Notes: generated from the letters alone by a model not told the origin. DNA of 42,647 bases from Verrucomicrobiota bacterium (GCA_016871515.1 VHDE01000044.1:1-42647); one strand, 5' to 3'. Positions 33,538-42,647 are shown, counted from the first letter of the stretch. Numbers and translations are program-made.

Positions 33538-35097
33538 TCACTTTTGCATTAACCGATATTCAATGCTGTCGATGAGTGCTTGCAAGCTTGCCTCGATAAT
33601 GTTCTCGCTCACGCCTACGGTGCCCCAATCATCTTTGCCATCACTCGACTCGATCAGGACGCGCGTTTTTGCCGCGGTTCCCGTCGTCGAATCAAGAATA
33701 CGAACCTTGTAATCCGTCAGTTGAACTTTTTCCAATTGAGGAAAGAACTTAACCAGTGCCGCGCGCAACGCGGAATCCAAGGCATTGATTGGACCATCAC
33801 CTTCGGCGACCGTATGAGCCCGCTTATCTCCAACGCGGATTTTGATTGTCGCTTCGCAAATTGACGAAGTGCCCTCCCGGCGCATCGAAACGTGATATGC
33901 GTCCACCTTGAAGGGAGCGTCTTCGTGTTTGAGGCTTTTACTTACCAAGAGAGCCAATGAACCTTCGGCAGCTTCAAACTCATAACCCTCGTGCTCCAAT
34001 TCCTTGATCTTGGAAAGAATGCCTTTCAATTCAGGAGTGTCATTCGTGATTTTGAATCCCAGCTCTTGGGCCTTGATGACGACGTTGCTTCGGCCGGCCA
34101 GATCGCTCATCAAAACTCGGCGGCTATTTCCGACGACTTCCGGATTAATGTGCTCGAAAGTATGAGCCAACTTCTGAACGGCATTCACATGCATGCCGCC
34201 CTTATGGGCAAAGGCAGTTGTGCCAACCCACGGCTGGCGAGGATCGTGACGCAGGTTAGCGATTTCATCCACGAACTGAGAAAGTTCCTTCAGATTTGCG
34301 AGCGAGCTTTCCGGCACACATCGCTTCTTGAGCTTAAATGCGATGTTGGGAATAACGGATGTCAAGTTGCAATTGCCCGTCCGTTCGCCGTATCCGTTGA
34401 TTGTTCCTTGCACGTGCGTTGCGCCTGCCTCGATGGCCGCTAAGGCGTTCGCCACGCCCAGACCAATGTCGTTGTGCGTGTGGATTCCAATCTGACACGC
34501 AAGCTTTTCACGAGCGGCACGAACAATCTGGTTCACTTCACTCGGCAAACAACCGCCATTGGTGTCGCAAAGCGTGACAATATCGACCCCAGCTTGTTCG
34601 GCGGCTTTCCATGTGGCTAGCGCATATTCCGCGTTATCCTTAAATCCGTCGAACGCATGTTCCGCGTCGTAAATGACGAACTTTCCGTGCCGCTTCAAAT
34701 GCTGCACGGTGTCACCGATCATTACTAGATTCTCTTCCCGCGTCGTTCCGAGGACTTCGCGCACGTGCAAAAGCCAACTCTTGCCGACGATCGTAATAAC
34801 TGGGGTTTGGGCATCGAGCAGCAGGCTGACCTGTTCGTCCTTTTCAACGGCGATGTTCTTGCGCCGCGTCGAACCGAAAGCGGCCAGCCGCGCATTCTTG
34901 AAGGCGCGCCGTTTCGCCTGGTTGAAGAACTCGACATCTTTAGGATTCGAACCAGGCCAACCTCCTTCGATGTAATGAATTCCAAAGGCATCAATGCGTT
35001 CGGCCAGCCGGATCTTATCGGCCACCGAAAAGTTGATCCCTTCACCCTGGCTGCCATCCCGCAGGGTTGTATCGTAGATTTCGACTTCTGGTTTCAT
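33538..35097 (-). CDS. cimA: (R)-citramalate synthase
   Basis: This 519-residue enzyme of the isopropylmalate/citramalate synthase family condenses pyruvate and acetyl-CoA to citramalate, the threonine-independent entry to isoleucine. Catalytic signatures are IYDTTLRDGSQGEG (about 7-20), IEGGWPGSNP (about 43-52), the metal-binding HTHND in IGIHTHNDIGLG (about 204-215) and HVQGTINGYGERTGN. The C-terminal allosteric domain (about 370-519) has DYKVRILDSTTGTAAKTRVL. The EGGWPGS wording is typical of the CimA branch (TIGR00977-like) rather than LeuA. It is the first gene of the minus-strand run cimA-vapB-vapC-valS. Confidence 0.9.
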   Translation of the reverse strand: MKPEVEIYDTTLRDGSQGEGINFSVADKIRLAERIDAFGIHYIEGGWPGSNPKDVEFFNQAKRRAFKNARLAAFGSTRRKNIAVEKDEQVSLLLDAQTPVITIVGKSWLLHVREVLGTTREENLVMIGDTVQHLKRHGKFVIYDAEHAFDGFKDNAEYALATWKAAEQAGVDIVTLCDTNGGCLPSEVNQIVRAAREKLACQIGIHTHNDIGLGVANALAAIEAGATHVQGTINGYGERTGNCNLTSVIPNIAFKLKKRCVPESSLANLKELSQFVDEIANLRHDPRQPWVGTTAFAHKGGMHVNAVQKLAHTFEHINPEVVGNSRRVLMSDLAGRSNVVIKAQELGFKITNDTPELKGILSKIKELEHEGYEFEAAEGSLALLVSKSLKHEDAPFKVDAYHVSMRREGTSSICEATIKIRVGDKRAHTVAEGDGPINALDSALRAALVKFFPQLEKVQLTDYKVRILDSTTGTAAKTRVLIESSDGKDDWGTVGVSENIIEASLQALIDSIEYRLMQK

Positions 35098-35517
35098 ATT
35101 ATCCGCAATTTGCGGAGCGGACTTTTTACGCTACTCGAACTGGGTTGCAAAGTCCAAAGCAGCGAAGCGCAGCATCAGATTCCATTCCTGATATCGACAG
35201 CAACGCCCAGAACAGGTGCGATTAAAACTATCGGCCAAAAACAAGCGCTGGTCACCTGCTACAAGCCCATGAAAAACTCGCGTTCATCTTCGTCTCCGGA
35301 ACTCTTTGGCGCGATCGGCTCGGACAGGGCGAAAGCGGAGAGAAGGGAAAGCAGTAATGTTGCAGTTTGAAGCTCCAATCATTGCTCGGCTTTGTTGACG
35401 GTATCGCCGGAATCGTCGTTCCAAACTGGCTTCCCCAGTGAGAACGGTGAGAACGCGCGTATCTTGACATTGCGCATTGATTTTATTCCTGTGGAGTTTG
35501 GCCCAACTAATGACATC
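35098..35517. other. Intergenic gap between cimA and rbsK
   Basis: This 420-bp gap separates divergent genes. It should hold both promoters; no confident promoter, RNA or gene was recognised. A short ATCCGCAATTTGCGGA palindrome lies just before cimA (35100-35115). Small open frames on both strands have biased, non-protein-like composition. Confidence 0.4.
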
Positions 35518-36474
35518 ATGAAACCCGCCTTGCGCTTGGACATTCTTGTCGTCGGAGGAATCAATTCGGATTACTTGATTCAAGGTTCAACCTTGCCCAA
35601 ACCCGGCGAGACGATCGATGGCCAGCAGTTTTTTGAAGGCCCGGGCGGAAAGGGCGCCAATCAAGCCGTCGGCGCCGCCAGACTTGGCTCGAGGGTTGCC
35701 TTTGTTGGCTGCATTGGCCGCGACGAGAGGGGTGATGATCTGTTGCGCGGCTTGAAGAACGAAGGTGTGGATTCTCGATTCGTGATTCGTGACTCCAAAG
35801 CGGCTACGGGCGCCGCGCTTATCATGGTCGATCACCGCGCAGAGAAACAAATCATGACGGCGCCGGGCGCCAATCACGCTCTGAGAGTTCAGCATATCCG
35901 CAAAGTGTTTGACCGCATTTCTGCCCGAGTGGTATTGCTGCAATTCGAGGCGCCGCTCAGTGTCGTAACAGCCGCGGCGCAACTCGGTCGCAAAGCTGGT
36001 GCGCAAATCATCCTCGATCCAGCTCCGCCCGTCGCCGCCCCGAACAAGAAAATACTGGCTCTTGTGGATGTGATCCGCCCAAACAGCAGCGAGGCGGAGG
36101 CGCTAACGGGCATCTGCGTTTCAGATCGGGCTTCGGCTCGAAAAGCGGCTCATGCCCTGCTGGCAAGAGGCGTTCGTGCCGTCGCGATTCAAGCAGGCGA
36201 AGAAGGAAATCTCCTGGTTTGGCAAGGCGGCGAAGAATTGCTCCCGAAGATACCGGTCAAGAGTATCGATGCCACCGGTGCCGGAGATGCCTTTGCAGCC
36301 GCATTTGCCCTAGGCTTGGCGGAAGGCCGGTCTTTGATTGACGCCGGTCGTATGGCCAATGCTGCCGCTGCCTTGGCAACGACCAAGATCGGCGCTCAGA
36401 CGGCTCTGCCTCGGCGCCATGAACTGGATCGCTTGCTTAGCCGAATCGGACCAAAGAGATTCTCAACTCACTAA
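35518..36474 (+). CDS. rbsK: Ribokinase
   Basis: This 318-residue PfkB-family sugar kinase phosphorylates D-ribose at O5 using ATP. Signature parts are VGGINSDYLIQG (11-22), GPGGKGANQAVGAARLG (about 38-54) and the C-terminal DATGAGDAFAAAFALGLAEG, with the catalytic Asp in GAGD. The chosen ATG 35518 starts MKPALRLDILVVGG; an in-frame TTG at 35392 would add 42 residues unlike the family. It stands alone facing a ceramidase-like gene with a 2-bp gap between stops. Ribokinase is the best fit, but other PfkB sugars cannot be excluded. Confidence 0.87.
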   Translation: MKPALRLDILVVGGINSDYLIQGSTLPKPGETIDGQQFFEGPGGKGANQAVGAARLGSRVAFVGCIGRDERGDDLLRGLKNEGVDSRFVIRDSKAATGAALIMVDHRAEKQIMTAPGANHALRVQHIRKVFDRISARVVLLQFEAPLSVVTAAAQLGRKAGAQIILDPAPPVAAPNKKILALVDVIRPNSSEAEALTGICVSDRASARKAAHALLARGVRAVAIQAGEEGNLLVWQGGEELLPKIPVKSIDATGAGDAFAAAFALGLAEGRSLIDAGRMANAAAALATTKIGAQTALPRRHELDRLLSRIGPKRFSTH

Positions 36475-36476
36475 GG

Positions 36477-37778
36477 TCAATTCACAACCGGTTTGGCTTC
36501 CAGTTTTACTGGTTTCGGCGATTGCTCAATCAGCTTCAGCGCTTCGTCAACATAGATCTGTCCGGTCATTTCTCCGAGGGAAGTGCGCGAGACATATTCG
36601 TAACGTTTGAAACTGCCCCAGTCTTCTTTGGTAAGAATGTAACCAAAGGCGTCGTTGGTCAGCCCGAACAAGAAATTGTGTTGGCCGTGCATCTTTCGTT
36701 TGAGGTAATAGCCGATATTGGGCAGCGCTTCGCCGGGTATGGTTATGATTTGAGCATTCCCCACGTTGATCAGATTGACCTGCGTGGAAACGCGTCCCGG
36801 TTGTTCAGAAGCATAACGCAACGGAGAAGCCTTAATAATTGCTCGAAGCAACGGTGAATCCACCGGAAAAGTCATCGACTTCGCGGCGCAGAAAAGTCCT
36901 GGTTCGCTTTGGACCGGGGCCGGCTCCACGATGCGCAACGCTTCGTCGGCAAGCAACTGTCCAATCCGGACGCACTCGGCCCACGTGTGAATGCCTTGGC
37001 CATCTGGGCCGCGGCAATCCGCGGTGACCATGCCACCTTGCGCGCTATTCATAAAAAGAGCGGCGCCGCCGCCACGTTCCCGGATGCGATCATAAAGCGG
37101 CCCGATGACGTCAGGACTAAGAATGCCTTGGCGAGGGCCCAAGACTTCCGGGTGAATGGCATAGTTGACCAGTGTCGCGAAAGGTTGGCCATCGCTTCCA
37201 ATTGCTTGGATGACATGACAGCGCGGGTCGTACAACTGCGGCGCATAATAGTTGTAAGCGATCTTCCCTTTGGCTTCGCCGGTCGCAATTTTGAGGCTCG
37301 CCGTTTGCAATCCCGCGATCGCTTCGTTGATCGCCTCTGCCATTTTGAGACAGACCTTTTCCAGATAATTCAAATCCGCCGCGAATCCGCCCTTTCCATC
37401 GGGAAAGCCGTAACAATCCGGAGCACTGTGCGTGTGCGTCGCGCCAATCAGAATGTTCTCCGGTGGAATTCCCGACACCTTCGCTCGCACTCTGTTCCCC
37501 AGGGCTGCCGGAAAACCCAGGAAATCAGCGCCGGCGATCACCACGCGCGTTGCGCCGTTTTCCAAGGCGAGCGCGCGGACTGTTAAGTCGCCTTCTTTCC
37601 GTGTCACGGGATGCGAAGGGCCAGCGCCGCCGGAGACTGGGAGCAGCGGTTCTGGAGTGACGACACGAAGGGCAATACCCGCCCGGAAATCGGCCGCCGA
37701 ACTGACCAGTGCCAACAGCGAGCAGGCCCACCCAACCACTAAGGAGTTTGCGGCCACAGTGAGCTTTCTGGAAATCAT
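36477..37778 (-). CDS. Secreted neutral-ceramidase-like protein
   Basis: This 433-residue exported protein has a signal peptide at about 1-28 (VVGWACSLLALVSSAADF). The domain resembles alkaline/neutral non-lysosomal ceramidase. The zinc-binding, family-typical HTHSAPDCYG is at about 115-124, YAIHPEVLGPRQGILSPD lies in the middle, and NSAQGGMVTADCRGPDGQG follows. Planctomycetes and verrucomicrobia carry many such enzymes, often of unknown amide substrate, and they may cut other amides. True ceramidases are longer (about 650 residues) and have a C-terminal Ig-like domain that is missing here. Convergent with rbsK. Confidence 0.75.
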   Translation of the reverse strand: MISRKLTVAANSLVVGWACSLLALVSSAADFRAGIALRVVTPEPLLPVSGGAGPSHPVTRKEGDLTVRALALENGATRVVIAGADFLGFPAALGNRVRAKVSGIPPENILIGATHTHSAPDCYGFPDGKGGFAADLNYLEKVCLKMAEAINEAIAGLQTASLKIATGEAKGKIAYNYYAPQLYDPRCHVIQAIGSDGQPFATLVNYAIHPEVLGPRQGILSPDVIGPLYDRIRERGGGAALFMNSAQGGMVTADCRGPDGQGIHTWAECVRIGQLLADEALRIVEPAPVQSEPGLFCAAKSMTFPVDSPLLRAIIKASPLRYASEQPGRVSTQVNLINVGNAQIITIPGEALPNIGYYLKRKMHGQHNFLFGLTNDAFGYILTKEDWGSFKRYEYVSRTSLGEMTGQIYVDEALKLIEQSPKPVKLEAKPVVN

Positions 37779-37851
37779 CCGGCGCGTTTATCACGCCAAT
37801 CGCAAGAAGTCGAGAACGGCAGTGGAAGGGGTGCGATCAAAACCATCGCTC

Positions 37852-37960
37852 AGGAGCGCAGCGTTTACGCCGCAGAAACGTCCGCAGAGTCGAAACGTTC
37901 CGAAGTGAAATTCAAGCGCTCCGGCAATTTCACGTTCTGCAGCGTAAACGCTGCCCTCCT
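37852..37960. repeat. Nested palindromic intergenic element
   Basis: Arms 37852-37881 and 37932-37960 (AGGAGCGCAGCGTTTACGCC type, against ACGTTCTGCAGCGTAAACGC) are near-perfect inverse copies, with about two mismatches and one gap. An inner pair GTGAAATT/AATTTCAC is nested inside. It lies in the gap 37779-38017 upstream of the ceramidase-like gene and beyond the thioesterase stop. Confidence 0.7.
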
Positions 37961-38017
37961 CTGACCCAGGGTTTCAATCGCAGCAGTGGAAAGCGGCGTC
38001 TGCGCTCCGATCCAAGG

Positions 38018-38440
38018 TCACAGCGCGTATTTGTCTCGAATCCGATCCGGAATCACCTCCGCGCGGCCGGTTTGCAGATTGACCATGGTGTAATCGCAAT
38101 AACCGTCACAGCAGAGTTTGCCGGTCTGCTTTTTCAAAATCTCGAACTTGACTCGAACGCCATCCTTAAACATTTCCTCGATCCACGTTCGGACAATGAA
38201 ATGTTCGCCCAACCGAAGCGGACGCTTGTATTCGAGATGAGACGTGCGTGTGAACCACCCGAGACCGGCTTTGATAAATTCCTCCATCGACATTTTGTAA
38301 CAGCGAGCCATTTGCTCGTAACGCGCCGCGAGGACGTAGTCAAAGTACCGGCTCGCATGCACGTGCTGGTTCATATCGATATCGTCCGGACGGACCTGCA
38401 ATTCCGTTTCGAATTTGGCGCGTCCAAGCTCGAGGGCCAT
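38018..38440 (-). CDS. Hotdog-fold acyl-CoA thioesterase (YbgC-like)
   Basis: This 4HBT/YbgC-type thioesterase of about 140 residues hydrolyses acyl-CoA thioesters in the cytosol. The motif QVRPDDIDMNQHVHASRYFDYV holds the Asp and His/Asn set of the family (D..DMNxHV). TRTSHLEYKRPLRLGEHFIV covers the next strands. I start at ATG 38440 (MALELGRAKFETEL); an ATG 10 codons earlier is possible. Some relatives code for 4-hydroxybenzoyl-CoA thioesterase or FadM; chain-length preference is not visible. It stands alone. Confidence 0.85.
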   Translation of the reverse strand: MALELGRAKFETELQVRPDDIDMNQHVHASRYFDYVLAARYEQMARCYKMSMEEFIKAGLGWFTRTSHLEYKRPLRLGEHFIVRTWIEEMFKDGVRVKFEILKKQTGKLCCDGYCDYTMVNLQTGRAEVIPDRIRDKYAL

Positions 38441-38977
38441 AAATCGAAGCGGAGTATGCGCGGCCCTCAAGCAATGGTCAACCCTCTCGCTTCCAAGCTC
38501 AGCGGTTCTGATTTGCGGCCAACGGCGCGCACGGAGTGAGGCGCCCTACATATACCAATAATCTGCCCAAAGGAGAACTGCTGTTCCAAGCTCGCTCATG
38601 CAAACTGCGAACGCTCTCGTGAGTCTTCCGGTCTGAAGCAGGTCTCGATCTCAGCTGGAGAAAATGCGTCGAGGCGGTAAAGCAGCTTGGCGCTCAGAGG
38701 TGAGAGTTTCCTGTCCGATTGACCGACGCCGCAAGTCCGTTGGAGATGATGCGTCTGTTGTCAATTATATTGACCGGCTTGGGCGCGGAGCATCGCGGAG
38801 CATGGAATCCGTCGCTTCGACGAAGTGGCGATTCTGCGCCGTGGGAAGAGAAGTGAAATAAATCTCGGTGCGTCTGGACAGGCGGCGTTCTTTTGACGAC
38901 TTTGACGCACTTGAGAAAGAAACGTGTTGCATAGAATCCAACGACGCGTTTAAAACTGCGAAGATTTTTGTATTGTC
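38441..38977. other. Intergenic gap before topB
   Basis: This gap of over 500 bp has no convincing gene. A 65-residue frame at 38664-38861 (+) ends near an imperfect inverted repeat (GAATCCGTCGCTTCG against CGAAGTGGCGATTC, near 38806-38835) and is more likely a repeat. A possible topB promoter is TTGCAT (38927-38932) with TTTAAA 16 bases later (38949-38954). Confidence 0.4.
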
Positions 38978-41509
38978 ATGGGTAAAGCACTAATCATTGC
39001 CGAAAAGCCTTCGGTTGCCTCCGATATAGCAAAAGCGCTCGGAGGCTTTGCGAAGCACGACGACTATTTTGAGAGCGAGCAGTACCTTCTCTCCTCCGCC
39101 ATCGGACATCTGCTCGAACTCTGCGTTCCCGAACACCTCGAAGTCAAACGCGGCAAGTGGAGCTTTGCGCAATTGCCGGTCATTCCGCCGCACTTCGATC
39201 TGAAGCCGATTGAAAAAACCGAATCGCGCCTCAAATTGCTGACCCGTCTGATCAAGCGGAAGGATGTTGACACGCTGGTTAACGCATGTGATGCCGGTCG
39301 CGAGGGCGAGCTGATTTTCCGTTATATCGTGCAGCACACGAAAACGGACAAACCGATCCAGCGTCTATGGCTGCAATCGATGACACCTGCTGCCATCCGC
39401 GAAGGTTTTGCGTCATTGCGCAGCGACGCTTCCATGCGCCCGCTGGCAGATGCAGCGGTGTGCCGCTCGGAATCGGACTGGCTCGTCGGCATCAACGGGA
39501 CACGCGCGATGACGGCGTTTAATTCCAAGACCGGCGGCTTTCAGCTCACGACCGTGGGCCGCGTCCAAACGCCAACGCTGGCCATTATGGTCGAGCGTGA
39601 AGAGAGAATTAAGAGATTTGTCCCGAAAGACTACTGGGAAATTCACGGCGCCTTTCAGGCCGAAGCCGGCGAATATGCGGGGCGTTGGTTTGACGAAAAG
39701 TTCTCCAAGGACAAAGACAAGAAAGACGGAGAGGCCGATCTCAAAGCGGAACGCCTTTGGGAATTGCGCCACGCCGAAGCCATCCGTGACAAGTGCCTCG
39801 GCAAACCGGGAGTGGTCACGGAGGAAAGCAAACCGACTACCCAGTTGTCGCCGCTTCTTTATGATTTAACAAGCCTTCAGCGCGAGGCGAACGGACGATT
39901 CGGCTTCGCTGCGAAGCGGACGCTGCAATTGGCCCAGGCGCTTTATGAGAAGCACAAAGTGCTCACGTATCCGAGAACTGACTCGCGCGCTCTTCCGGAA
40001 GACTACGTGAACACGGTGAAGAAGACACTGACGAGTTTCGGCGAGACACAGTATGGAACATTTGCCGGCCAGATTCTGCAACAGGAGTGGGTTCGTCCCA
40101 ACAAACGAATCTTTAACAATGCGAAGGTCTCCGACCATTTCGCGATTATTCCTACCTCGCTGGTTCCAAAATACCTCAATGAAGAAGAGGCCAAATTGTA
40201 TGACATGGTCACGCGCCGCTTCTTGGCGGTCTTCTTTCCGGCAGCCGAATTTCTCGTGACGACGCGTATCACGCGCGTCGCTGATGAGCCATTCAAAAGC
40301 GAAGGCAAGGTGATGGTTAACGCAGGCTGGATGGCGATTTATGGCCGAGAGGCGCAGACGGATGACACGCCGAGCCTGGTCCCTGTGCAACAGAATGAAA
40401 CTGTCGAGACGACCAAAGTTGAGATCATCGCCAATCAGACGAAGCCACCGCCGCGTTTCACGGAAGCGACATTGCTGACGGCGATGGAAGGGGCGGGCAA
40501 ATTGATTGAGGACGAAGAATTGCGCGAAGCCATGAGCGAGAAGGGGCTTGGCACGCCGGCCACGCGCGCCGCCATCATTGAAGGGTTGCTCTACGAAAAA
40601 TACGTTCAGCGCAACGGCCGCGAACTGCAGGCGACGGCCAAAGGGATTTCGTTGATTACATTGCTGCGCGGGTTGGGGATTCCGGAGCTCTGTTCGCCAG
40701 AATTGACGGGCGATTGGGAGTTCAAACTCAAACAAATGGAGCGCGGACAACTGCGCCGTTCGGAATTCATGCGCGAGATCGCGGACATGACCAAAGTCAT
40801 CGTCGATAAGACCAAACGGTATGAGAGCGACACCGTGCCGGGAGACTTCGGCGCCCTGACGGTTCCGTGCCCGAAATGCGGCGGTGAAATCAAGGAGAAT
40901 TATAAGAAGTTCCAATGCCAGAAATGCGATTTCGCACTCTGGAAAATCGTGGCCGGCCGGCAATTCGAGATCGAAGAAGTGGAGGAGTTGATTCAAAAGC
41001 GAACGATCGGTCCTCTGCAAGGTTTCCGGAGCAAGATGGGGAAGCCTTTCGCGGCCATCATCAAGCTGTCCCCGGAGCTCAAGCCGGAATTTGACTTTGG
41101 ACAAAACGGCGCAGAGGGCAACGGCGCCGCGGCGGAGGTCGATTTCAGTGGACAGGAGCCCTTGGGGAAATGTCCCAAGTGCGGAGCCCGAGTGTTTGAA
41201 CATGGCATGAGTTACGTCTGCGAAAAGTCAACGGGCGCGAACCGAATTTGTGATTTTCGCTCGGGCAAGATCATTTTGCAGCGCCCCATCGAGCGCGCGC
41301 AAATGACGAAACTTCTGGAAACTGGCAAAACCGATCTCCTCCAGAAATTCATTTCCAAGAAAGGCCGTCCGTTCGCCGCGCATCTCGTCGTTGGCGAAGG
41401 AGGAAAAGTCGGGTTCGAGTTCGCGCCGAGACCGGCCAAGGTGGCGAAAGGAAAATCCCCTAAAAGAACTGAAACCGAACAATCCCAGGAAAACGTGACG
41501 AGCAATTGA
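38978..41509 (+). CDS. topB: DNA topoisomerase III (type IA)
   Basis: This 843-residue type IA topoisomerase relaxes or decatenates DNA through a transient 5'-phosphotyrosine link. The Toprim domain starts KALIIAEKPSVASDIAKALG, with the acidic DAGREGELIFRYI near 104-117. The active tyrosine is Tyr331 in TYPRTDSR. The LTTVGRVQTPTLAIMVERE and KGLGTPATRAAIIEGL motifs are intact. The C-terminus has two zinc-ribbon-like parts (CPKCGGEIKENYKKFQCQKC and CPKCGARVFEHGMSYVCEKS) and TopB-type repeat units (FRSKMGKPFAAII and FISKKGRPFAAHL). It ends in a Lys-rich tail. The Xer gene follows at once. Confidence 0.95.
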   Translation: MGKALIIAEKPSVASDIAKALGGFAKHDDYFESEQYLLSSAIGHLLELCVPEHLEVKRGKWSFAQLPVIPPHFDLKPIEKTESRLKLLTRLIKRKDVDTLVNACDAGREGELIFRYIVQHTKTDKPIQRLWLQSMTPAAIREGFASLRSDASMRPLADAAVCRSESDWLVGINGTRAMTAFNSKTGGFQLTTVGRVQTPTLAIMVEREERIKRFVPKDYWEIHGAFQAEAGEYAGRWFDEKFSKDKDKKDGEADLKAERLWELRHAEAIRDKCLGKPGVVTEESKPTTQLSPLLYDLTSLQREANGRFGFAAKRTLQLAQALYEKHKVLTYPRTDSRALPEDYVNTVKKTLTSFGETQYGTFAGQILQQEWVRPNKRIFNNAKVSDHFAIIPTSLVPKYLNEEEAKLYDMVTRRFLAVFFPAAEFLVTTRITRVADEPFKSEGKVMVNAGWMAIYGREAQTDDTPSLVPVQQNETVETTKVEIIANQTKPPPRFTEATLLTAMEGAGKLIEDEELREAMSEKGLGTPATRAAIIEGLLYEKYVQRNGRELQATAKGISLITLLRGLGIPELCSPELTGDWEFKLKQMERGQLRRSEFMREIADMTKVIVDKTKRYESDTVPGDFGALTVPCPKCGGEIKENYKKFQCQKCDFALWKIVAGRQFEIEEVEELIQKRTIGPLQGFRSKMGKPFAAIIKLSPELKPEFDFGQNGAEGNGAAAEVDFSGQEPLGKCPKCGARVFEHGMSYVCEKSTGANRICDFRSGKIILQRPIERAQMTKLLETGKTDLLQKFISKKGRPFAAHLVVGEGGKVGFEFAPRPAKVAKGKSPKRTETEQSQENVTSN

Positions 41510-41538
41510 ATGGCGCACGTCTGACTCCACCAAAGCAA

Positions 41539-42492
41539 ATGTCTGAGTCCCATTTCGAAAGCGGGGACAAATTGGTTGCCGAGTTTCTTGAGCACCTTCG
41601 CGCCGACCGCGCGGCATCCATTTACACACAGAGAAACTACGCGCAAGCGTTGACTGAGTTTAGTCGTTGGTTTCGGGAGGAACGGAACCAAGCTCCGGTC
41701 TGGGCAGAGTTGCAGCGAGATGACTTTCGAGGGTACCTCCGTTTTCTTGGGCGAAACAAGTTAAGTCGCGCGGCGACCCGGCTTCGCTTCTCCGCTTTGC
41801 GGTCATTCCACAAATTTCTGATCCGGCGGGGCGCGCTCAAGATATCACCCATAAAGAACATCGCTTTGCCAAAGCTCGAGAAGCGGCTGCCGCGTTTTTT
41901 GACGGCCGCGCAGATGCTCGACCTTCTGAAAGCCCCTTCAAAGGAACTAGACCAAATAAAAAAGGCCGCCGACAAGCCCGTCCCTGAGACTCCGTTCCTC
42001 CGCGACATAGCGATTTTGGAAACAGTCTATTCATGCGGGCTCCGCGTGAGCGAACTATGTGGATTAAAGGCTGAAGATATTATTTGGGCCGAGCAGACGC
42101 TGAGAGTCCGTGGCAAAGGGAGGAAGGAGAGATTAGCCCCAATCGGGGCACCCGCCCTGGAATCGATCCGGCACTATTGGAGCAAGCTGCCATCGATGCC
42201 TTGCGGAGCAATGCCCGCCTTCCAAGCCGACGAACAACGATTGACTCCGATGTATCCACGCCTGCTGCAAATGCGTCTAAAGCGCTATCTGGAAATTGCC
42301 CAACTCGACCCGCGCCTAACACCACACAAGCTCCGCCACAGCTATGCGACACACCTCTTGGACGCAGGCGCTGATTTGCGGAGCGTGCAAGAATTGCTAG
42401 GCCATGCGCACCTTGTGACCACCCAAGTTTATACGCATCTGACGACCGAACGTCTCAAACGGGCTTACGACCAGGCGCATCCGCGGGCCTAA
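41539..42492 (+). CDS. XerC/XerD-type tyrosine recombinase
   Basis: This tyrosine recombinase of about 317 residues resembles XerC/XerD, which resolve chromosome dimers at dif near the division site. The SAM-like N-terminal domain is at about 12-100 (FLEHLRADRAASIYTQRNY). Catalytic residues in the chosen numbering are Arg169 (GLRVSELCGL), Lys193 (VRGKGRKERL), His263 and Arg266 (PHKLRHSYATHLL), His289 (LLGHA) and Tyr298 (TTQVYTHL). All are present. An in-frame TTG at 41506 would overlap topB by 4 bases and add 11 residues. XerC and XerD cannot be told apart by eye. Confidence 0.92.
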   Translation: MSESHFESGDKLVAEFLEHLRADRAASIYTQRNYAQALTEFSRWFREERNQAPVWAELQRDDFRGYLRFLGRNKLSRAATRLRFSALRSFHKFLIRRGALKISPIKNIALPKLEKRLPRFLTAAQMLDLLKAPSKELDQIKKAADKPVPETPFLRDIAILETVYSCGLRVSELCGLKAEDIIWAEQTLRVRGKGRKERLAPIGAPALESIRHYWSKLPSMPCGAMPAFQADEQRLTPMYPRLLQMRLKRYLEIAQLDPRLTPHKLRHSYATHLLDAGADLRSVQELLGHAHLVTTQVYTHLTTERLKRAYDQAHPRA

Positions 42493-42575
42493 CGACCATT
42501 CACATGGACGCCTGCGAGAAATCAGGTTTTCCCCTACAGACAAGAGACTGCGAGTTTAATAGCTTCAGGAGCCGA

Positions 42576-42647
42576 ATGCTAAATGAGCCGCCTGCTGTCC
42601 TCACCCAAGTTCGAGCCGGGCTTTTCGAACAACTCGCGCAACCGATC
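42576..42647 (+). CDS. Start of an unidentified gene (cut by window end)
   Basis: An ATG at 42576 follows an AGGAG (42567-42571) by four bases and opens a frame with no stop to the window end (MLNEPPAVLTQVRAGLFEQL, then AQPI). The start context is good, but 24 codons are too few to name a family. It would lie 83 bases after the recombinase gene in the same direction. Confidence 0.4.
   Translation, partial: MLNEPPAVLTQVRAGLFEQLAQPI

Noticed and set aside
38664-38861. 65-codon frame before topB
   Set aside because: No ribosome site or family resemblance, and it ends in an imperfect inverted repeat; more likely part of a dispersed repeat.
39866-41203. 445-codon minus-strand frame opposite topB
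   Set aside because: Antisense shadow; topB has complete catalytic motifs and zinc ribbons.

Overview
The window looks like a chromosomal segment of a member of the Verrucomicrobiota (PVC superphylum), most like a soil Pedosphaera-type lineage. The reasons are a planctomycete/verrucomicrobial-type (PVM) bacterial microcompartment (BMC) locus, a REP-associated tyrosine transposase with palindromic repeats, a GxxExxY-family fragment, and intergenic gaps packed with several families of palindromic repeats. No rRNA or tRNA gene was recognised. The phylum is an inference from gene content, not from a marker gene.

Layout. 1-1700: two near-identical 214-bp GC-rich direct repeats around an intact Y1/REP transposase, then a 437-bp element with 21-bp inverted ends around a gutted transposase. 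1864-6929: a secreted esterase, a CmcI-like methyltransferase and an unusual three-domain glycosyltransferase/glycosyltransferase/methyltransferase fusion. 6960-7233: the frameshifted C-terminal remnant of an acyl-CoA synthetase.

7307-17064: the BMC locus. A DeoR-type regulator (+) diverges from a long minus-strand operon: PduL phosphotransacylase, two BMC-H shell proteins, acetate kinase-like enzyme, BMC-H, BMC-P, CoA-acylating aldehyde dehydrogenase, BMC-P, BMC-P, class II (fuculose/rhamnulose-phosphate type) aldolase, a truncated GxxExxY protein and a TIM-barrel aldolase-like protein. By analogy with PVM compartments, the aldolase would make lactaldehyde from a deoxysugar phosphate. The dehydrogenase, PduL and kinase would then turn it into lactate plus ATP inside or next to the shell. 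No dedicated NAD-recycling lactaldehyde reductase or lactate dehydrogenase is visible here.

17261-29821: an ECF sigma factor with a membrane-anchored partner, a perfect 60-nt palindrome, a corA / sensor kinase / NtrC-type regulator / membrane glycosyltransferase operon, and an exopolysaccharide export set (outer-membrane barrel, Wzc-like tyrosine kinase, Wza-like lipoprotein, membrane FHA protein). A strong terminator sits directly before the wzc start codon.

29878-42647: valS with a VapBC-type toxin-antitoxin pair wedged between it and cimA, ribokinase, a neutral-ceramidase-like secreted enzyme, a hotdog thioesterase, topoisomerase III overlapping or closely followed by a Xer recombinase, and the start of one more gene at the window edge.
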